A model generated the notes under the pieces. It did no database searches. It was not told the origin of the DNA and saw nothing but the letters and a program-made list of their open reading frames with translations. 64,000 nucleotides of DNA, taken from NCBI GenBank assembly GCA_965249455.1, contig OZ252236.1:2046001-2110000 (forward strand), read 5' to 3'. The stretch is from Jiulongibacter sp024742395 (GTDB lineage Bacteria; Bacteroidota; Bacteroidia; Cytophagales; Spirosomataceae). Positions within the stretch are counted from its first letter, which is position 1, and every line of letters starts with the position of its first letter. Shown here in pieces: positions 8,816 to 18,253 of the stretch. The position numbers and the translations under genes were made by a program.

Positions 8816-8862
8816 GTAAAAAGAAACCCAATTGCTCCGTAGTATCTCTTTCTGCAATTGGG
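8816..8862 (-). terminator. Intrinsic terminator downstream of the MscS gene
   Basis: On the minus strand the 9-bp stem CCCAATTGC (8854-8862) pairs with GCAATTGGG (8827-8835) around an 18-base loop and is followed by TTTCTTTTT. It starts 14 bases after the MscS stop at 8876. Confidence 0.85.
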
Positions 8863-8875
8863 CTTGATACCGATT

Positions 8876-9928
8876 TTATTTCTTGTCAGCAGCGTCTTCA
8901 GTTTTCATATATACCGTCCTGATAGGGAAAGGTATTTCAATCCCTTCGGCTTCAAAACGCTCATGAAGGGCCTTAATAAATTCGTGTTTAATAAGATATT
9001 GAGCCACGAAAGTAGATGCTCTAAGAATAACGTTAAAGTTTATACTACTGTCGGCAAATTCATTGTACCTGACAAAAGGTTCGTGGTCTGGTACCGCTCC
9101 TTCCACGGTTTGCTGAATATGTCTGCCCACCTCAATAGCCACTTTTTCTACATGCTTGAGGTCAGAATCATAGGCCACTCCTACAGGAATTAAAACCGAG
9201 TTTTGCGAATCTGGCAGAATGAAATTTTTAACAATGCTTCCTGCCATCGTACTATTGGGCACGATAATGATGTGATTGCCTAAGGCTCGTATTGTGGTAT
9301 TTCGCCAGGCAATATCTTCCACAATTCCTTCATCACCATTTTCAAGTTTAACGTAATCACCAGGATTCATTTTCTTGGCTGCGATCATCTGCAAGCCACT
9401 AAATAAATTGCTTAGCGTATCCTGAAGAGCCAGTGCCACAGCTAAACCTCCAACACCCAGTGCCGTTAATGCCGGGGCAATAGGAATACCCAGGTAGTTC
9501 ATAATGAACATTAAGCCCACTATATAAACCCCAATTTTCAGGATGTTGGAAAAAATAGAGGTGTTAGGTAACACCTTGCCCATTTTTAGCATATAAATCC
9601 TGACGACTTCATTGATTAGATAGGCAGCTGCCCAGGTTACACAAAGGATACTAAAAACAATAATGCCTTTTTTAATGTCAGGCTTATAATCTGGGAATAG
9701 TTGACTATAGTGGTAAGCTACCCAAACGCCAACTATCCAAAACAGGGGCACCACAACCTTTTCAAGGGCGGTAATCAGGGCATCGTCAATGGTGCTGTTG
9801 GTTCTTTGAGCCAGTTTATGCAAGATAGGGAAAACAGTTACTTTGAGCACTTTTCCTAAAAACCAGCCTGCCGGCAAGGCAACGACCCAATATAGAATGT
9901 CAATGATTTGATTTTGTGTAATACTCAT
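8876..9928 (-). CDS. mscS: MscS-family small-conductance mechanosensitive channel
   Basis: A 350-residue inner-membrane channel that releases solutes on hypo-osmotic shock. Four hydrophobic helices occupy about residues 8-170. The pore helix and following beta domain show ALTALGVGGLAVALALQD, then NLFSGLQMIAAKKMNPGDYV and IVPNSTMAGSIVKNF, the signature of the MscS beta barrel. The C-terminal alpha/beta part ends in the charged tail KTEDAADKK. The gene begins 7 bp after the stop of the trehalose-phosphate synthase gene and is followed by a terminator, so the two form an osmotic-response operon: trehalose accumulates under high osmolarity and the channel vents solutes when it falls. Confidence 0.93.
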   Translation of the reverse strand: MSITQNQIIDILYWVVALPAGWFLGKVLKVTVFPILHKLAQRTNSTIDDALITALEKVVVPLFWIVGVWVAYHYSQLFPDYKPDIKKGIIVFSILCVTWAAAYLINEVVRIYMLKMGKVLPNTSIFSNILKIGVYIVGLMFIMNYLGIPIAPALTALGVGGLAVALALQDTLSNLFSGLQMIAAKKMNPGDYVKLENGDEGIVEDIAWRNTTIRALGNHIIIVPNSTMAGSIVKNFILPDSQNSVLIPVGVAYDSDLKHVEKVAIEVGRHIQQTVEGAVPDHEPFVRYNEFADSSINFNVILRASTFVAQYLIKHEFIKALHERFEAEGIEIPFPIRTVYMKTEDAADKK

Positions 9929-9935
9929 AAAACAG

Positions 9936-12143
9936 TTAACCAGATATTTTTTCGAAGAAAGGGAGTACCTCCGTTATATTGGCAAAGTTATATTTTGCAT
10001 CTGAACTTTCCGTACCAACTTTAATGGTATATCCCACGTCATTCAATGCTTTAAACATATCTTCATCTGTTCTGTCATCACCAATGGCCAGAATAAAGTC
10101 GCCTCTTTCCATTTCATAGATCTCGCGGGCGGCACTTCCTTTATCTACGCCGGTCATTCTCACCTCAATAACTTTATTACCATCTATGACCTGCAGAGGC
10201 ATATTGTTATTAATAACTCTGTAGAGCGAGTCAATAAGCTCTCTTGAACGTAAGAAACCCAGGTCTTTGTCTGCATTTCTGTAATGCCAGGCCAAAGCAA
10301 AAGTTTTTTCTTCAATAAAAGATTTGGCACATCGGTGAACGTGTAAATTCATTTGGTGATAAATCTCCTGTCGCCATTCCTTGTTAAATATTTTCTCAGT
10401 TTGTTTCCAGTCTTCGCCACGAAGCCTTCTGGCGGCACCGTGTTCTGTCACAAGGTTAATAGGCAGATGTCCCAGCCACTCATTTAGTGTAGTTTTGTCT
10501 CTGCCACTAATTACTGTAACGATATTCTTAGGGTCTGAAGTGAGTTTTTCAAGCAGGTTTAAAACCCTTTCGTTTGGTCTGGCCATGTAAGGTTCACGCT
10601 GAAAAGGCATCAGTGTACCATCGTAATCAAGAAACAGCATTCTTTTCTCTGCTTTTTCATAGGCATCTGTCATTTCTTTTCTGATGATCGGTCCTACCTC
10701 TCTGATTTTCTTATTTGCTTGTAAGGTTTTTACTTGATTTAATTGTGTCATAAAATCATGAGCCCACATGTTTACATCGTAGGTTCTTATTCTTTCTTGC
10801 ATAATCTCCAAGTTTCTGCTCTGCATCATAATTGGCATTGTAAGTGCCCGCTTAATGCCCATTGAGATTTCATCAAGGTCTGTTGGATTTATTAAAACGG
10901 CTTCGCCTAGCTCTGCGGCAGATCCGGCCATTTCACTAAGAACCAGAACACCTCTTAAGTCTTTTCTGCTGGCCACAAATTCTTTAGATACCAAGTTCAT
11001 TCCATCTCTAACCGGAGTAATGAGAGCCACATCGCAGCCTGTATAGGCAGCACATAACTCATCAAAATCTAAGCTGCGGTATTGATAGACGATGGGCTGC
11101 CAGTCCATCTGTCCGAAAGTACCGTTTATTCTTCCTACCAGCTCTTCCAGCTTTCTTTTACTTTCCCCGTATTTTTTAATCACATCTCTGGAGGGCACTA
11201 CCACCAGGTTAAAAGTAACTTTGCCATACCAGTCAGGGTTTTCCTGTAAAAAACGTTCGTAACCCCTTAGCCTGTTTTGTAAACCTTTGGTATAGTCAAG
11301 TCTGTCTACAGAGAAAATGATTTTCCCTTCCGGATTGATGTTCGCAATTTTCCGTTTGAGCTTTTTAACCTGTGGTTTGTCAAACGACTTATTGAAAAGA
11401 TTGAAGTCAATGCTAATAGGGAAGAGGTCAGATCTAATGGCTCTGTTTTCGGTCTGAATAATTCTTCTTTTGCTTTCGTATCCAAGAATCATTCTGACCG
11501 ACTTCTGAAAATGTAGAACGTAGTCATTGGTATGAAATCCTACCAGATCAGAACCCAGCATTCCTTCCAGAAGATTTTCTCTCCATTCACGGGGTAGCAT
11601 TCTGAATATTTCAAAAGAAGGAAACGGTATATGAAGAAAGAAACCAATGGTGGCATCAGGTAATCTTCTTCTTAGCATTTGTGGCAAAAGAAGCAGCTGA
11701 TAATCATGGACCCAAATGACATCTCCTTCCTCATAATTTTCGGCAATGGCTTTGGCGAATAGCTCGTTTACTTTATGATAAGCTTTGTAATCGTCATGGT
11801 CATATTTTGTAAACGTAGGAAAGTAATGGAAATGTGGCCATAAGGTAGAGTTAGAAAATCCACTGTAGTGTTTCTCTTTCAGGTTTTTAGGAATGAAAAC
11901 CGGTTTCACTCCGGCAGATTCCTCCGGAAGTTGCTTCTTAGCTTCAGTCCATTCTTTTTCATTGAAGTCGGCGTTTCCGTACCAGTGCATTTCGCTAAAA
12001 CTGCCAGCCGAATTTTCCATGTAGCTTTTCAAAGCTGAAACAAGGCCGCCACTGCTCATGCTAAACTTAAAGTTACCATCTTCTTCCTGTAACTGATAGG
12101 GAAGGCGGTTCGAAACGATTAGTAATCTTTTTGGCTTTTGCAT
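9936..12143 (-). CDS. Bifunctional trehalose-6-phosphate synthase/phosphatase (OtsA-OtsB fusion)
   Basis: A 735-residue cytoplasmic enzyme carrying both steps of trehalose synthesis from UDP-glucose and glucose-6-phosphate. Residues 1-465 are a GT20 synthase, with VHDYQL (145-150), HIPFPS (171-176), RLDYTKGL (281-288) and RDGMNL (379-384). Residues about 490-735 are a HAD-type phosphatase: motif I DYDGT (506-510), then VISGRD and the Mg2+-binding GDDRTDED near the end. All active-site motifs look intact. Fused forms of this type are usual in Bacteroidota. It leads the operon with mscS; the 252-bp region upstream (12144-12395), which also follows radA, shows no clear promoter motif. Confidence 0.96.
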   Translation of the reverse strand: MQKPKRLLIVSNRLPYQLQEEDGNFKFSMSSGGLVSALKSYMENSAGSFSEMHWYGNADFNEKEWTEAKKQLPEESAGVKPVFIPKNLKEKHYSGFSNSTLWPHFHYFPTFTKYDHDDYKAYHKVNELFAKAIAENYEEGDVIWVHDYQLLLLPQMLRRRLPDATIGFFLHIPFPSFEIFRMLPREWRENLLEGMLGSDLVGFHTNDYVLHFQKSVRMILGYESKRRIIQTENRAIRSDLFPISIDFNLFNKSFDKPQVKKLKRKIANINPEGKIIFSVDRLDYTKGLQNRLRGYERFLQENPDWYGKVTFNLVVVPSRDVIKKYGESKRKLEELVGRINGTFGQMDWQPIVYQYRSLDFDELCAAYTGCDVALITPVRDGMNLVSKEFVASRKDLRGVLVLSEMAGSAAELGEAVLINPTDLDEISMGIKRALTMPIMMQSRNLEIMQERIRTYDVNMWAHDFMTQLNQVKTLQANKKIREVGPIIRKEMTDAYEKAEKRMLFLDYDGTLMPFQREPYMARPNERVLNLLEKLTSDPKNIVTVISGRDKTTLNEWLGHLPINLVTEHGAARRLRGEDWKQTEKIFNKEWRQEIYHQMNLHVHRCAKSFIEEKTFALAWHYRNADKDLGFLRSRELIDSLYRVINNNMPLQVIDGNKVIEVRMTGVDKGSAAREIYEMERGDFILAIGDDRTDEDMFKALNDVGYTIKVGTESSDAKYNFANITEVLPFFEKISG

Positions 12144-12395
12144 AGTATTTTAAAATGAATGTTAAATTCAAAAAGTGCAATTTATATTAGGAGCTACGTC
12201 GATGTAATGTATTCAGATTGCCATATTAGAATAATCCTAAATATTATAAAATGACGTAAATTGTACTCTTTGATTGATCTTAATATACGAAAAACGTATG
12301 GTCAATCCTATTTTTGCAATGATCTTATGCATTTGCACTGTATTAATAAAGTACAATTTATGCCTGTGCCATTCGTCCTAATTTAATGCGGTTAT

Positions 12396-13772
12396 TTAAC
12401 CGAATAAATCTGAGAAAACATCCTCAAGTTTTTGACAAGCAAATATTTCAATATTGAATTTTGATGGGTCAAGGCCTTTCATGTTATTCTCAGAAATGAA
12501 AATCTTTTTGAAGCCTAATTTCTCAGCTTCAGAAATTCTTGATTCAATTCTACTCACAGCTCTTATCTCACCACCCAGACCTACCTCTGCAGCAAAGCCG
12601 TAAGATTGACTCACGGAGAGATCTTCATAAGACGAAGCCACGGCAACGCATACGGCCAGATCTATGGCGGGGTCTTCTACCTTTAGCCCGCCGGCTACAT
12701 TCAGGAATACATCCTGTGTTCCGAGCCTAAAGCCCCCTCTTTTTTCTAAAACGGCCAGTAGCATCTGAAGCCTGCGGGTATCAAAGCCATTGCTGGTTCT
12801 TTGTGGGGTACCGTAATTCGCTGTACTAACCAGAGCCTGAATTTCAATATTCAGAGGTCTGTTTCCCTCCATCATTGAGGCTATGCTAATTCCACTTATT
12901 TGATCTGTTCTATCTGAAATTAATATTTCAGAAGGATTACTAACTTCTCTTAAACCATCGGCCAGCATTTCATAAATACCGAGTTCAGAAGTACTTCCGA
13001 AACGGTTTTTAGTGGTTCTTAAAATTCTATAGGCCATATAACGGTCGCCTTCAAACTGCAATACAGTATCCACCATATGTTCCAATACTTTTGGGCCGGC
13101 GAGGCTGCCCTCTTTTGTAATGTGGCCAATCATCAGCACAGGAATATCAGACTCTTTGGCGAAAGTCATAAATTCTGCCGCACATTCCTTTATTTGAGAT
13201 ACGGACCCCGCTCCGGATTCAATAAGCGGTGAGACCATAGTTTGAATGGAATCCACGATTATGACATCGGGCTCCAGAAGCTCAATTTGTTTGAAAATGG
13301 CATCTGTTGCTGTTTCAGTTAATATATAGCAGCGATCATTCTGGTTTTTAATTCGGCTAGCTCGCATTTTTAGCTGCTGCTCACTTTCTTCTCCGGAAAT
13401 ATACAAGACATTGTAATCTGTCAGACTTAGGGCCAATTGAAGCATCAAAGTAGATTTGCCAATACCTGGCTCGCCTCCTATCAGTATTAATGAGCCGGGT
13501 ACCAGGCCACCACCTAGCACCCTGTTGAATTCCTCATCCTCGGTGTTTATCCGGTAACGTTCCAGTGTGGCTATTTCATTGATTCTTTTCGGCTTCGATT
13601 TCGGTTTAGATTGTTGAGAACCAAATCGCCAATTACCCTTCTCTGGCTCGTCTTTTGCGATGAGTTCTTCTACCAGGGAATTCCATTGATTACAAGATGG
13701 ACACTTCCCTAACCATTTTGGGGAATTGTAACCGCAGTTTTGACAGAAATACGCTGTTTTAACTTTTGCCAT
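12396..13772 (-). CDS. radA: DNA repair protein RadA/Sms
   Basis: A 458-residue RecA-like ATPase that drives branch migration in homologous recombination. It has the N-terminal zinc finger (Cys10, Cys13, Cys24, Cys27), Walker A GGEPGIGKST (99-108), Walker B IIVDSIQT, the RadA-specific KNRFG motif (255-259) and a C-terminal Lon-like domain with DLAVCVAVASS. Length and motif order are those of the family. It is separated from its neighbours by about 190-250 bp and looks monocistronic. Confidence 0.97.
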   Translation of the reverse strand: MAKVKTAYFCQNCGYNSPKWLGKCPSCNQWNSLVEELIAKDEPEKGNWRFGSQQSKPKSKPKRINEIATLERYRINTEDEEFNRVLGGGLVPGSLILIGGEPGIGKSTLMLQLALSLTDYNVLYISGEESEQQLKMRASRIKNQNDRCYILTETATDAIFKQIELLEPDVIIVDSIQTMVSPLIESGAGSVSQIKECAAEFMTFAKESDIPVLMIGHITKEGSLAGPKVLEHMVDTVLQFEGDRYMAYRILRTTKNRFGSTSELGIYEMLADGLREVSNPSEILISDRTDQISGISIASMMEGNRPLNIEIQALVSTANYGTPQRTSNGFDTRRLQMLLAVLEKRGGFRLGTQDVFLNVAGGLKVEDPAIDLAVCVAVASSYEDLSVSQSYGFAAEVGLGGEIRAVSRIESRISEAEKLGFKKIFISENNMKGLDPSKFNIEIFACQKLEDVFSDLFG

Positions 13773-13963
13773 AAAATGGAAACCTTCGGAGAAACTTTAA
13801 GATTCGAAGTAAATGATATTAATTCAATTTTTGATTAAAAAATGAGGATGGTTTTACTATGCAACGTTCTGGAACAGGTTTACATCTAAATACTAGAACA
13901 GAGGTGGAATACTATTTTTTATGTTGGTTGCGTTTAAAGCGTAGCTACAAAAATTAACAAATA

Positions 13964-14584
13964 ATGAAAAAAGCGATAATTCTGACAGCATTCACATTAA
14001 TTAGCCTGATGGGCTATTCACAATCAGGTTTGGGCGTAAAGGGTGGTGTCTCATTAACCAATATAAGTACCGATGCAGGTTCATTACGAGGCAATATTCA
14101 GGAAAGTCTGGATACTAAAACCGGTTTTGTTTTTGGGGCCTGGGGAAGATTGGGCGATAAAGTGTATTTGCAACCCGAGCTTTTAGTGGCCACCAAAGGT
14201 GGTAAGGTAGAAGTAAACTCAGGTTCTGGTGGCCCTGAATTGGTAGATGTAAAGTACACCAACCTTGATATCCCGGTTTTGGTAGGTTTTAAACCACTGA
14301 AATTTTTAAGAGTGATGGGTGGCCCGGTGGCTTCAGTAAAACTTTCTGAAGATAAGAAGTTAAAAGAGGCCTTGGCTGATTATACCACTAACACCGGTGA
14401 TGCTTTTGCCAATTCTACCTGGGGATATCAGTTGGGAGTTGGTGTGAAATTATTGGGACTTGAAATTGATTTAAGAAGGGAAGGAAGCCTATCAGATATT
14501 AGTGTTTTAAATTTCCAGAACGAAGATAAATTTAGCCAGAGATCTGCCGGATGGCAATTGACCTTAGCTTTTAAGATTATCTGA
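13964..14584 (+). CDS. Outer-membrane beta-barrel protein (PorT/OMP_b-brl family)
   Basis: A 206-residue protein with signal peptide MKKAIILTAFTLISLMGYSQ. The mature part begins SGLGVKGGVSLTNIS and alternates amphipathic strands, with the PorT-like central pattern 'YTNLDIPVLVGFKPLKFLRVMGGP' (only in part conserved) and a C-terminal strand ending in LTLAFKII. This predicts an eight-stranded outer-membrane barrel. A strong terminator follows, so it is a single-gene unit. The function is unknown. Confidence 0.85.
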   Translation: MKKAIILTAFTLISLMGYSQSGLGVKGGVSLTNISTDAGSLRGNIQESLDTKTGFVFGAWGRLGDKVYLQPELLVATKGGKVEVNSGSGGPELVDVKYTNLDIPVLVGFKPLKFLRVMGGPVASVKLSEDKKLKEALADYTTNTGDAFANSTWGYQLGVGVKLLGLEIDLRREGSLSDISVLNFQNEDKFSQRSAGWQLTLAFKII

Positions 14585-14606
14585 TAATCATCAAATATTT
14601 TTATTG

Positions 14607-14640
14607 AATACCCCTCAGAAATGCCTGTGGGGTATTTTTT
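14607..14640 (+). terminator. Intrinsic terminator after the beta-barrel gene
   Basis: AATACCCC (14607-14614) pairs with GGGGTATT (14629-14636), a perfect 8-bp stem with a 14-base loop, and is followed by further Ts. Confidence 0.9.
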
Positions 14641-14693
14641 TAGCATGATCTTTGCACTAAATTTATCAGTCAGAGAAACGGAATCTATACTGT

Positions 14694-15443
14694 ATGCAAT
14701 CAATTCTACATAAAAAGAAATATGTTGGTATTTTCTTTTTTGTCTTTCTGGGTTCGCTCGCTACACAAGCAAACGACCTTGAAAATAAGACAGGAGGTCT
14801 GACAGTTTTTTTTATGGAGGGTTTTGATAAGTCATTGCATAGCGTAAAAGATACTTCCAGCTTATTTTACTATTCCTTCCAACATCAGCAAACAGTCAAG
14901 TATAAGGATTATGTCAATGATGTAGGCTATTCATTTATTACGGCCTGTAAAGGGGGTGAATTAGAACTTATGGCTCCCGATTATGGCGATGATGCCACTT
15001 ATCTATGGGATGGCCCATTTAATTTTTCTGCACGTTCTAAGCACATTCAAATCAAAGATATTAACACCAGTTATCAAGGTATTTTTACCGTCAGGGTTCA
15101 GAAGGCTGAGGAGGTGGTACTTGGAAAAATAAAAGTGATAGTAAAGGACATTCCAAGCGTAAATGTGGTGCAAAAATATTTTATGGCACGTGAGCCTGTA
15201 CATGTACAATTGGCTGATTTTGATGAAAAAACCAAGTACGCCTGGGAAGACAAAGACGGAAGGGTGCTTTCGCGATCTCATGACCTTTGGTTGCCCGAAC
15301 AAAAACCCGGAAAAAAGGTTTATAAGCTTACCGCAGATCGTTTTGGATGCAAGGTTCATACTCCTGTTGAGATAGTCATAGAAGATAGGAAAAGAGGTGG
15401 AGCCAAGTTCAATCTGGTAGATGTGCTTAGAGATCCCGGTTAA
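14694..15443 (+). CDS. Secreted protein with Ig/PKD-like domains, unknown function (249 aa)
   Basis: A hydrophobic N-terminus (residues about 9-27, ending in ATQA) directs export. After a poorly conserved stretch, residues about 85-155 resemble an immunoglobulin-like fold: ATYLWDGPFNF, then IKDINTSYQGIFTVRV, the pattern of Ig/PKD modules that follow a sequence 'W-x-GP...S-Y-x-G-x-Y/F-T'. A second similar module (about 160-235) holds KYAWEDKDGR and TADRFGCKVHTPVEIVI. There is no lipobox and no type IX secretion C-terminal domain. The short HExxH gene follows 31 bp downstream and may be co-transcribed. Confidence 0.7.
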   Translation: MQSILHKKKYVGIFFFVFLGSLATQANDLENKTGGLTVFFMEGFDKSLHSVKDTSSLFYYSFQHQQTVKYKDYVNDVGYSFITACKGGELELMAPDYGDDATYLWDGPFNFSARSKHIQIKDINTSYQGIFTVRVQKAEEVVLGKIKVIVKDIPSVNVVQKYFMAREPVHVQLADFDEKTKYAWEDKDGRVLSRSHDLWLPEQKPGKKVYKLTADRFGCKVHTPVEIVIEDRKRGGAKFNLVDVLRDPG

Positions 15444-15474
15444 AACGTTTACTTTTGTTTTTTAATCTGAATTT

Positions 15475-15789
15475 TTGATTTTAATCAAAGGACTTAAGAT
15501 TCCCAAAATCAGAGGCATTGCTCTGTTTCCTTTTGTCATTTTAAGGGAGAAGTCACCTCATGCTATTTTGATTAATCATGAGAAGATACACTTAAGACAG
15601 CAGGTAGAGATGCTGCTCATTTTCTTCTATCTGTGGTATGTCATAGAATGGTTTATTCACTTCATGAAAACCAAAAACTTCTGGGCCGCTTATCAGATGA
15701 TATCGTTTGAAAAAGAAGCTTATGCTCATGAACATGACCTCTCTTACTTAAAGAAAAGAAGATTCTGGGCCTTTTTACATTGGCTGTGA
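15475..15789 (+). CDS. Small HExxH membrane-associated putative metallopeptidase (104 aa)
   Basis: The only usable start after the in-frame stop at 15463 is TTG at 15475, unusual for this phylum. The protein has a zincin motif NHEKIHLRQQ (HEKIH), a hydrophobic segment of about 20 residues immediately after it (LLIFFYLWYVIEWFIHF), and then SFEKEAYAHEHD, whose glutamates could provide the third zinc ligand of a gluzincin. The size is minimal for a peptidase. Similar short HExxH proteins occur in Bacteroidota without known substrates. It ends 4 bp from the convergent hemN gene. Confidence 0.65.
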   Translation: MILIKGLKIPKIRGIALFPFVILREKSPHAILINHEKIHLRQQVEMLLIFFYLWYVIEWFIHFMKTKNFWAAYQMISFEKEAYAHEHDLSYLKKRRFWAFLHWL

Positions 15790-15793
15790 TGCC

Positions 15794-17143
15794 TTAAATT
15801 GTTCGTGAGAAAATGGGTTTTTTCTCTGATTCGTTTAAGTGACTATCAAAGAGCATGGCAATGTTTCTTACAAAGGCCCGTCCTTTTTCATTTACCTTGG
15901 CAGTTTTGTTATCAAAAGTCATCAAACCATCAACTTTAAAACCCTCTAGTTTATGGTATATATCAGCATCATAAGTACTGTATTCTATTAACTTATCGGT
16001 CTGAAAATGACACATAAGATCTTCAATAATATCCCTGGTTAGAACCTCCCGGTCTGTCAGCAAATGACCTTTTATGACCGGCCATTGGCCATTTTCAAGT
16101 TTCTGAAGATATGACTTCAAATTTTTGTCGTTCTGAGCATAAGACCTGTTTCCGTTTCCAATAGATGAGACGCCCAAACCAATTAGGTTTTTGGCACTCT
16201 CTGTGGTGTAGCCCATGAAATTTCGATGCAACTCCCTCTGTTCCCTTGCTTTAAACAGGCTGTCAGATGGTTTAGCAAAATGATCCATCCCTACTTCTTG
16301 ATAACCAGCCAGTTCAAATAGTTCTTTGCCAAGCTCATATAGGGCTCTTTTGTTATTGCCAAGCGGTAAATCGTCTTCAGAAAAACCTCTTTGTCCGTTC
16401 CCTTTTATCCATGGAACATGGGCATAACTATAAAAGGAGAGTCTGTCAGGGTTTAAAGACAGAGTTTTACTTACCGTTTCTTTGATTGAAGCAGGTGTTT
16501 GAAATGGAAGGCCGTAAACTAAATCATGGCTGATGGATGTATAGCCTATTCTACGGGCCAGTTCTGTCACTTCTTTTACTTTCTCAAACGGCTGTACTCT
16601 ATGAATAGCTTTCTGGACTTTAGAGTCATAGTCCTGCACACCAAAACTGACACGATTGAAGCCTAAATCGTACAAAGTTTGAAGGTGTTCTCCGGTAGTG
16701 TTCATTGGATGACCTTCAAATCCGTAATGGTGGATATCCGGGATGGTTACCGTATCTAAAATTCCGGAAATGAGTTTTTTGAGCTGTTTCGGGCTAAAAA
16801 AACTAGGAGTTCCTCCGCCAAGATGTAATTCTTTCAGAATAGGTTTCCTGGTAAAAAGAGATAGGTAGAGTTGCCATTCTTTCAGAAGAGCACTGATGTA
16901 GGGTTCTTCTACCTTATGATTAATGGTAATGTGTTTATGACATGCACAAAAAGTACACAAGCTTTCGCAATAGGGGAGATGTATATAAATACCAATGCTC
17001 TGATCTTCTTTGAAGGTATTCTTAATGTCTATTTGCCAGTCCGGCAAATTGAATTCAGAGATGTTCCAGGCGGGTACAGTAGGGTAAGAGGTGTATCTTG
17101 GCCCCGCTACATCGTACTTTTGAATAAGCTCTTTCATGTTCAT
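15794..17143 (-). CDS. hemN: Oxygen-independent coproporphyrinogen III oxidase
   Basis: A 449-residue radical-SAM enzyme that converts coproporphyrinogen III to protoporphyrinogen IX without O2. The 4Fe-4S/SAM cysteines lie in PYCESLCTFCACH (Cys59, Cys63, Cys66), the HemN-type CxxxCxxC with the adjacent CxCH. HLGGGTPSFFSP is the SAM-binding glycine motif, and the N-terminal GPRYTSYPTVP is specific for true HemN rather than HemW. The HemN C-terminal domain is present. ATG at 17143 or the second Met (17137) could be the start. It is monocistronic, convergent with the HExxH gene and divergent from aroQ. It pairs functionally with hemD at 53237. Confidence 0.96.
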   Translation of the reverse strand: MNMKELIQKYDVAGPRYTSYPTVPAWNISEFNLPDWQIDIKNTFKEDQSIGIYIHLPYCESLCTFCACHKHITINHKVEEPYISALLKEWQLYLSLFTRKPILKELHLGGGTPSFFSPKQLKKLISGILDTVTIPDIHHYGFEGHPMNTTGEHLQTLYDLGFNRVSFGVQDYDSKVQKAIHRVQPFEKVKEVTELARRIGYTSISHDLVYGLPFQTPASIKETVSKTLSLNPDRLSFYSYAHVPWIKGNGQRGFSEDDLPLGNNKRALYELGKELFELAGYQEVGMDHFAKPSDSLFKAREQRELHRNFMGYTTESAKNLIGLGVSSIGNGNRSYAQNDKNLKSYLQKLENGQWPVIKGHLLTDREVLTRDIIEDLMCHFQTDKLIEYSTYDADIYHKLEGFKVDGLMTFDNKTAKVNEKGRAFVRNIAMLFDSHLNESEKKPIFSRTI

Positions 17144-17232
17144 AATGCAAAACTAGCTTTGCCTGTTTGCGGCTACGCTGATTTTTATCATATTTGATGA
17201 CTGAATTGCTCATGAAATAGCAACTATTAACT

Positions 17233-17652
17233 ATGAAAAAAATAATCATCATCAATGGCCCAAATCTTAACCTCTTAGGAAAAAGGGAGCCTGAAGTTTA
17301 TGGAAGCCAAACCTTTGAAGATTATTTTGAACTGTTGAAACAAAAAATGAGCGGTGCTGAGCTACATTATTTTCAGAGCAATCATGAAGGAGCCATTATT
17401 GATAAGATACACGAAACAGGCTTTAGTTTTGATGGTATTATACTTAATGCCGGTGGTCTTACGCATACTTCTGTGGCACTGGCAGATGCCCTGTCATCTG
17501 TAACCACTCCGGCCATTGAAGTGCATATCTCAAACATACATGCCCGCGAAAAATTCAGACATCATTCGTATTTAACTAGCAGATGTGTAGGTATGATCTG
17601 CGGTCTTGGTTTAAAAGGATATGAATTAGCAGTAAGGCATTTTACAGACTAA
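17233..17652 (+). CDS. aroQ: Type II 3-dehydroquinate dehydratase
   Basis: A 139-residue shikimate-pathway enzyme that dehydrates 3-dehydroquinate to 3-dehydroshikimate. It shows the type II opening INGPNLNLLGKREPEVYG with the catalytic Tyr of the lid, NAGGLTHTSVAL in place of the usual NPGGYTHTS, and the substrate-binding EVHISNIHAREKFRHHS. Full length. The stop codon overlaps the stop of the convergent lipoprotein gene by 4 bp. Confidence 0.97.
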   Translation: MKKIIIINGPNLNLLGKREPEVYGSQTFEDYFELLKQKMSGAELHYFQSNHEGAIIDKIHETGFSFDGIILNAGGLTHTSVALADALSSVTTPAIEVHISNIHAREKFRHHSYLTSRCVGMICGLGLKGYELAVRHFTD

Positions 17653-18251
17653 TCCAGAATGCTCTCCAGGTTCTGCCCCATGCTGTTGAACATTGGTTTT
17701 GTACAGGTGATTTTCCCCTTTAATGTCTTCCAGCTTTCAGGGTTTTCTGACTGAGTTGGGTTTGCCAGTTTTACATCAAGCTCCAGAGTCAGGCGGTCTT
17801 TGCTGAGTTCTGTAATTCTTACTTCTCCATCTTGATTCATGAATGTGCCCTGATCATAATCTTTCTCCATTGTAACGTAGTCTTGAACTGATACCATGAC
17901 GGTGTTTCCTTCAGTATTCATTTTTGCCGAGGCAATCAATGGCCTGGTCTTCAGATCTTTTGAACTCAAATTTACCAACAAAGCCAACTCGTCATTCCGA
18001 ATGATGATGTTCAATACATCCGGGATAGCGGTGATACTGGTCATATATTCTGCGTCCGGAAAATCCCTTCCATCCCAGCTTAAATCCATATCAGTTTTTT
18101 GATCTTCAATGTTGGCGATGTTTTCAATATCCATCTCCATCCCCGTGGCTTTTTCAATAAAGTTTTCGGCAAGACTTTCCGTGGCTTTATCCTTTATACC
18201 ACATGACATTACCACTCCGCATAGAAGTAGATTTAAAACTATTTTTTTCAT
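17649..18251 (-). CDS. Putative lipoprotein (200 aa), unknown function
   Basis: The frame is open further upstream to 18386, but ATG at 18251 begins a clear lipoprotein signal (MKKIVLNLLLCGVVMSC, Cys17) and lies 2 bp past the stop of the upstream membrane-protein gene, so it is taken as the start. The mature part has a helical N-terminus (ESLAENFIEKATGMEMDIENI) and a beta-rich remainder with no known catalytic motif. It is the last gene of a minus-strand group with the membrane protein at 18254 and the lipoprotein at 18678. Confidence 0.8.
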   Translation of the reverse strand: MKKIVLNLLLCGVVMSCGIKDKATESLAENFIEKATGMEMDIENIANIEDQKTDMDLSWDGRDFPDAEYMTSITAIPDVLNIIIRNDELALLVNLSSKDLKTRPLIASAKMNTEGNTVMVSVQDYVTMEKDYDQGTFMNQDGEVRITELSKDRLTLELDVKLANPTQSENPESWKTLKGKITCTKPMFNSMGQNLESILD

Positions 18252-18253
18252 GA

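Noticed and set aside
17148..17155. -7-like box ahead of hemN
   Set aside because: TAgtTTTG lies only 5 bases from the start codon and has no -33 partner, so a chance match is more likely.
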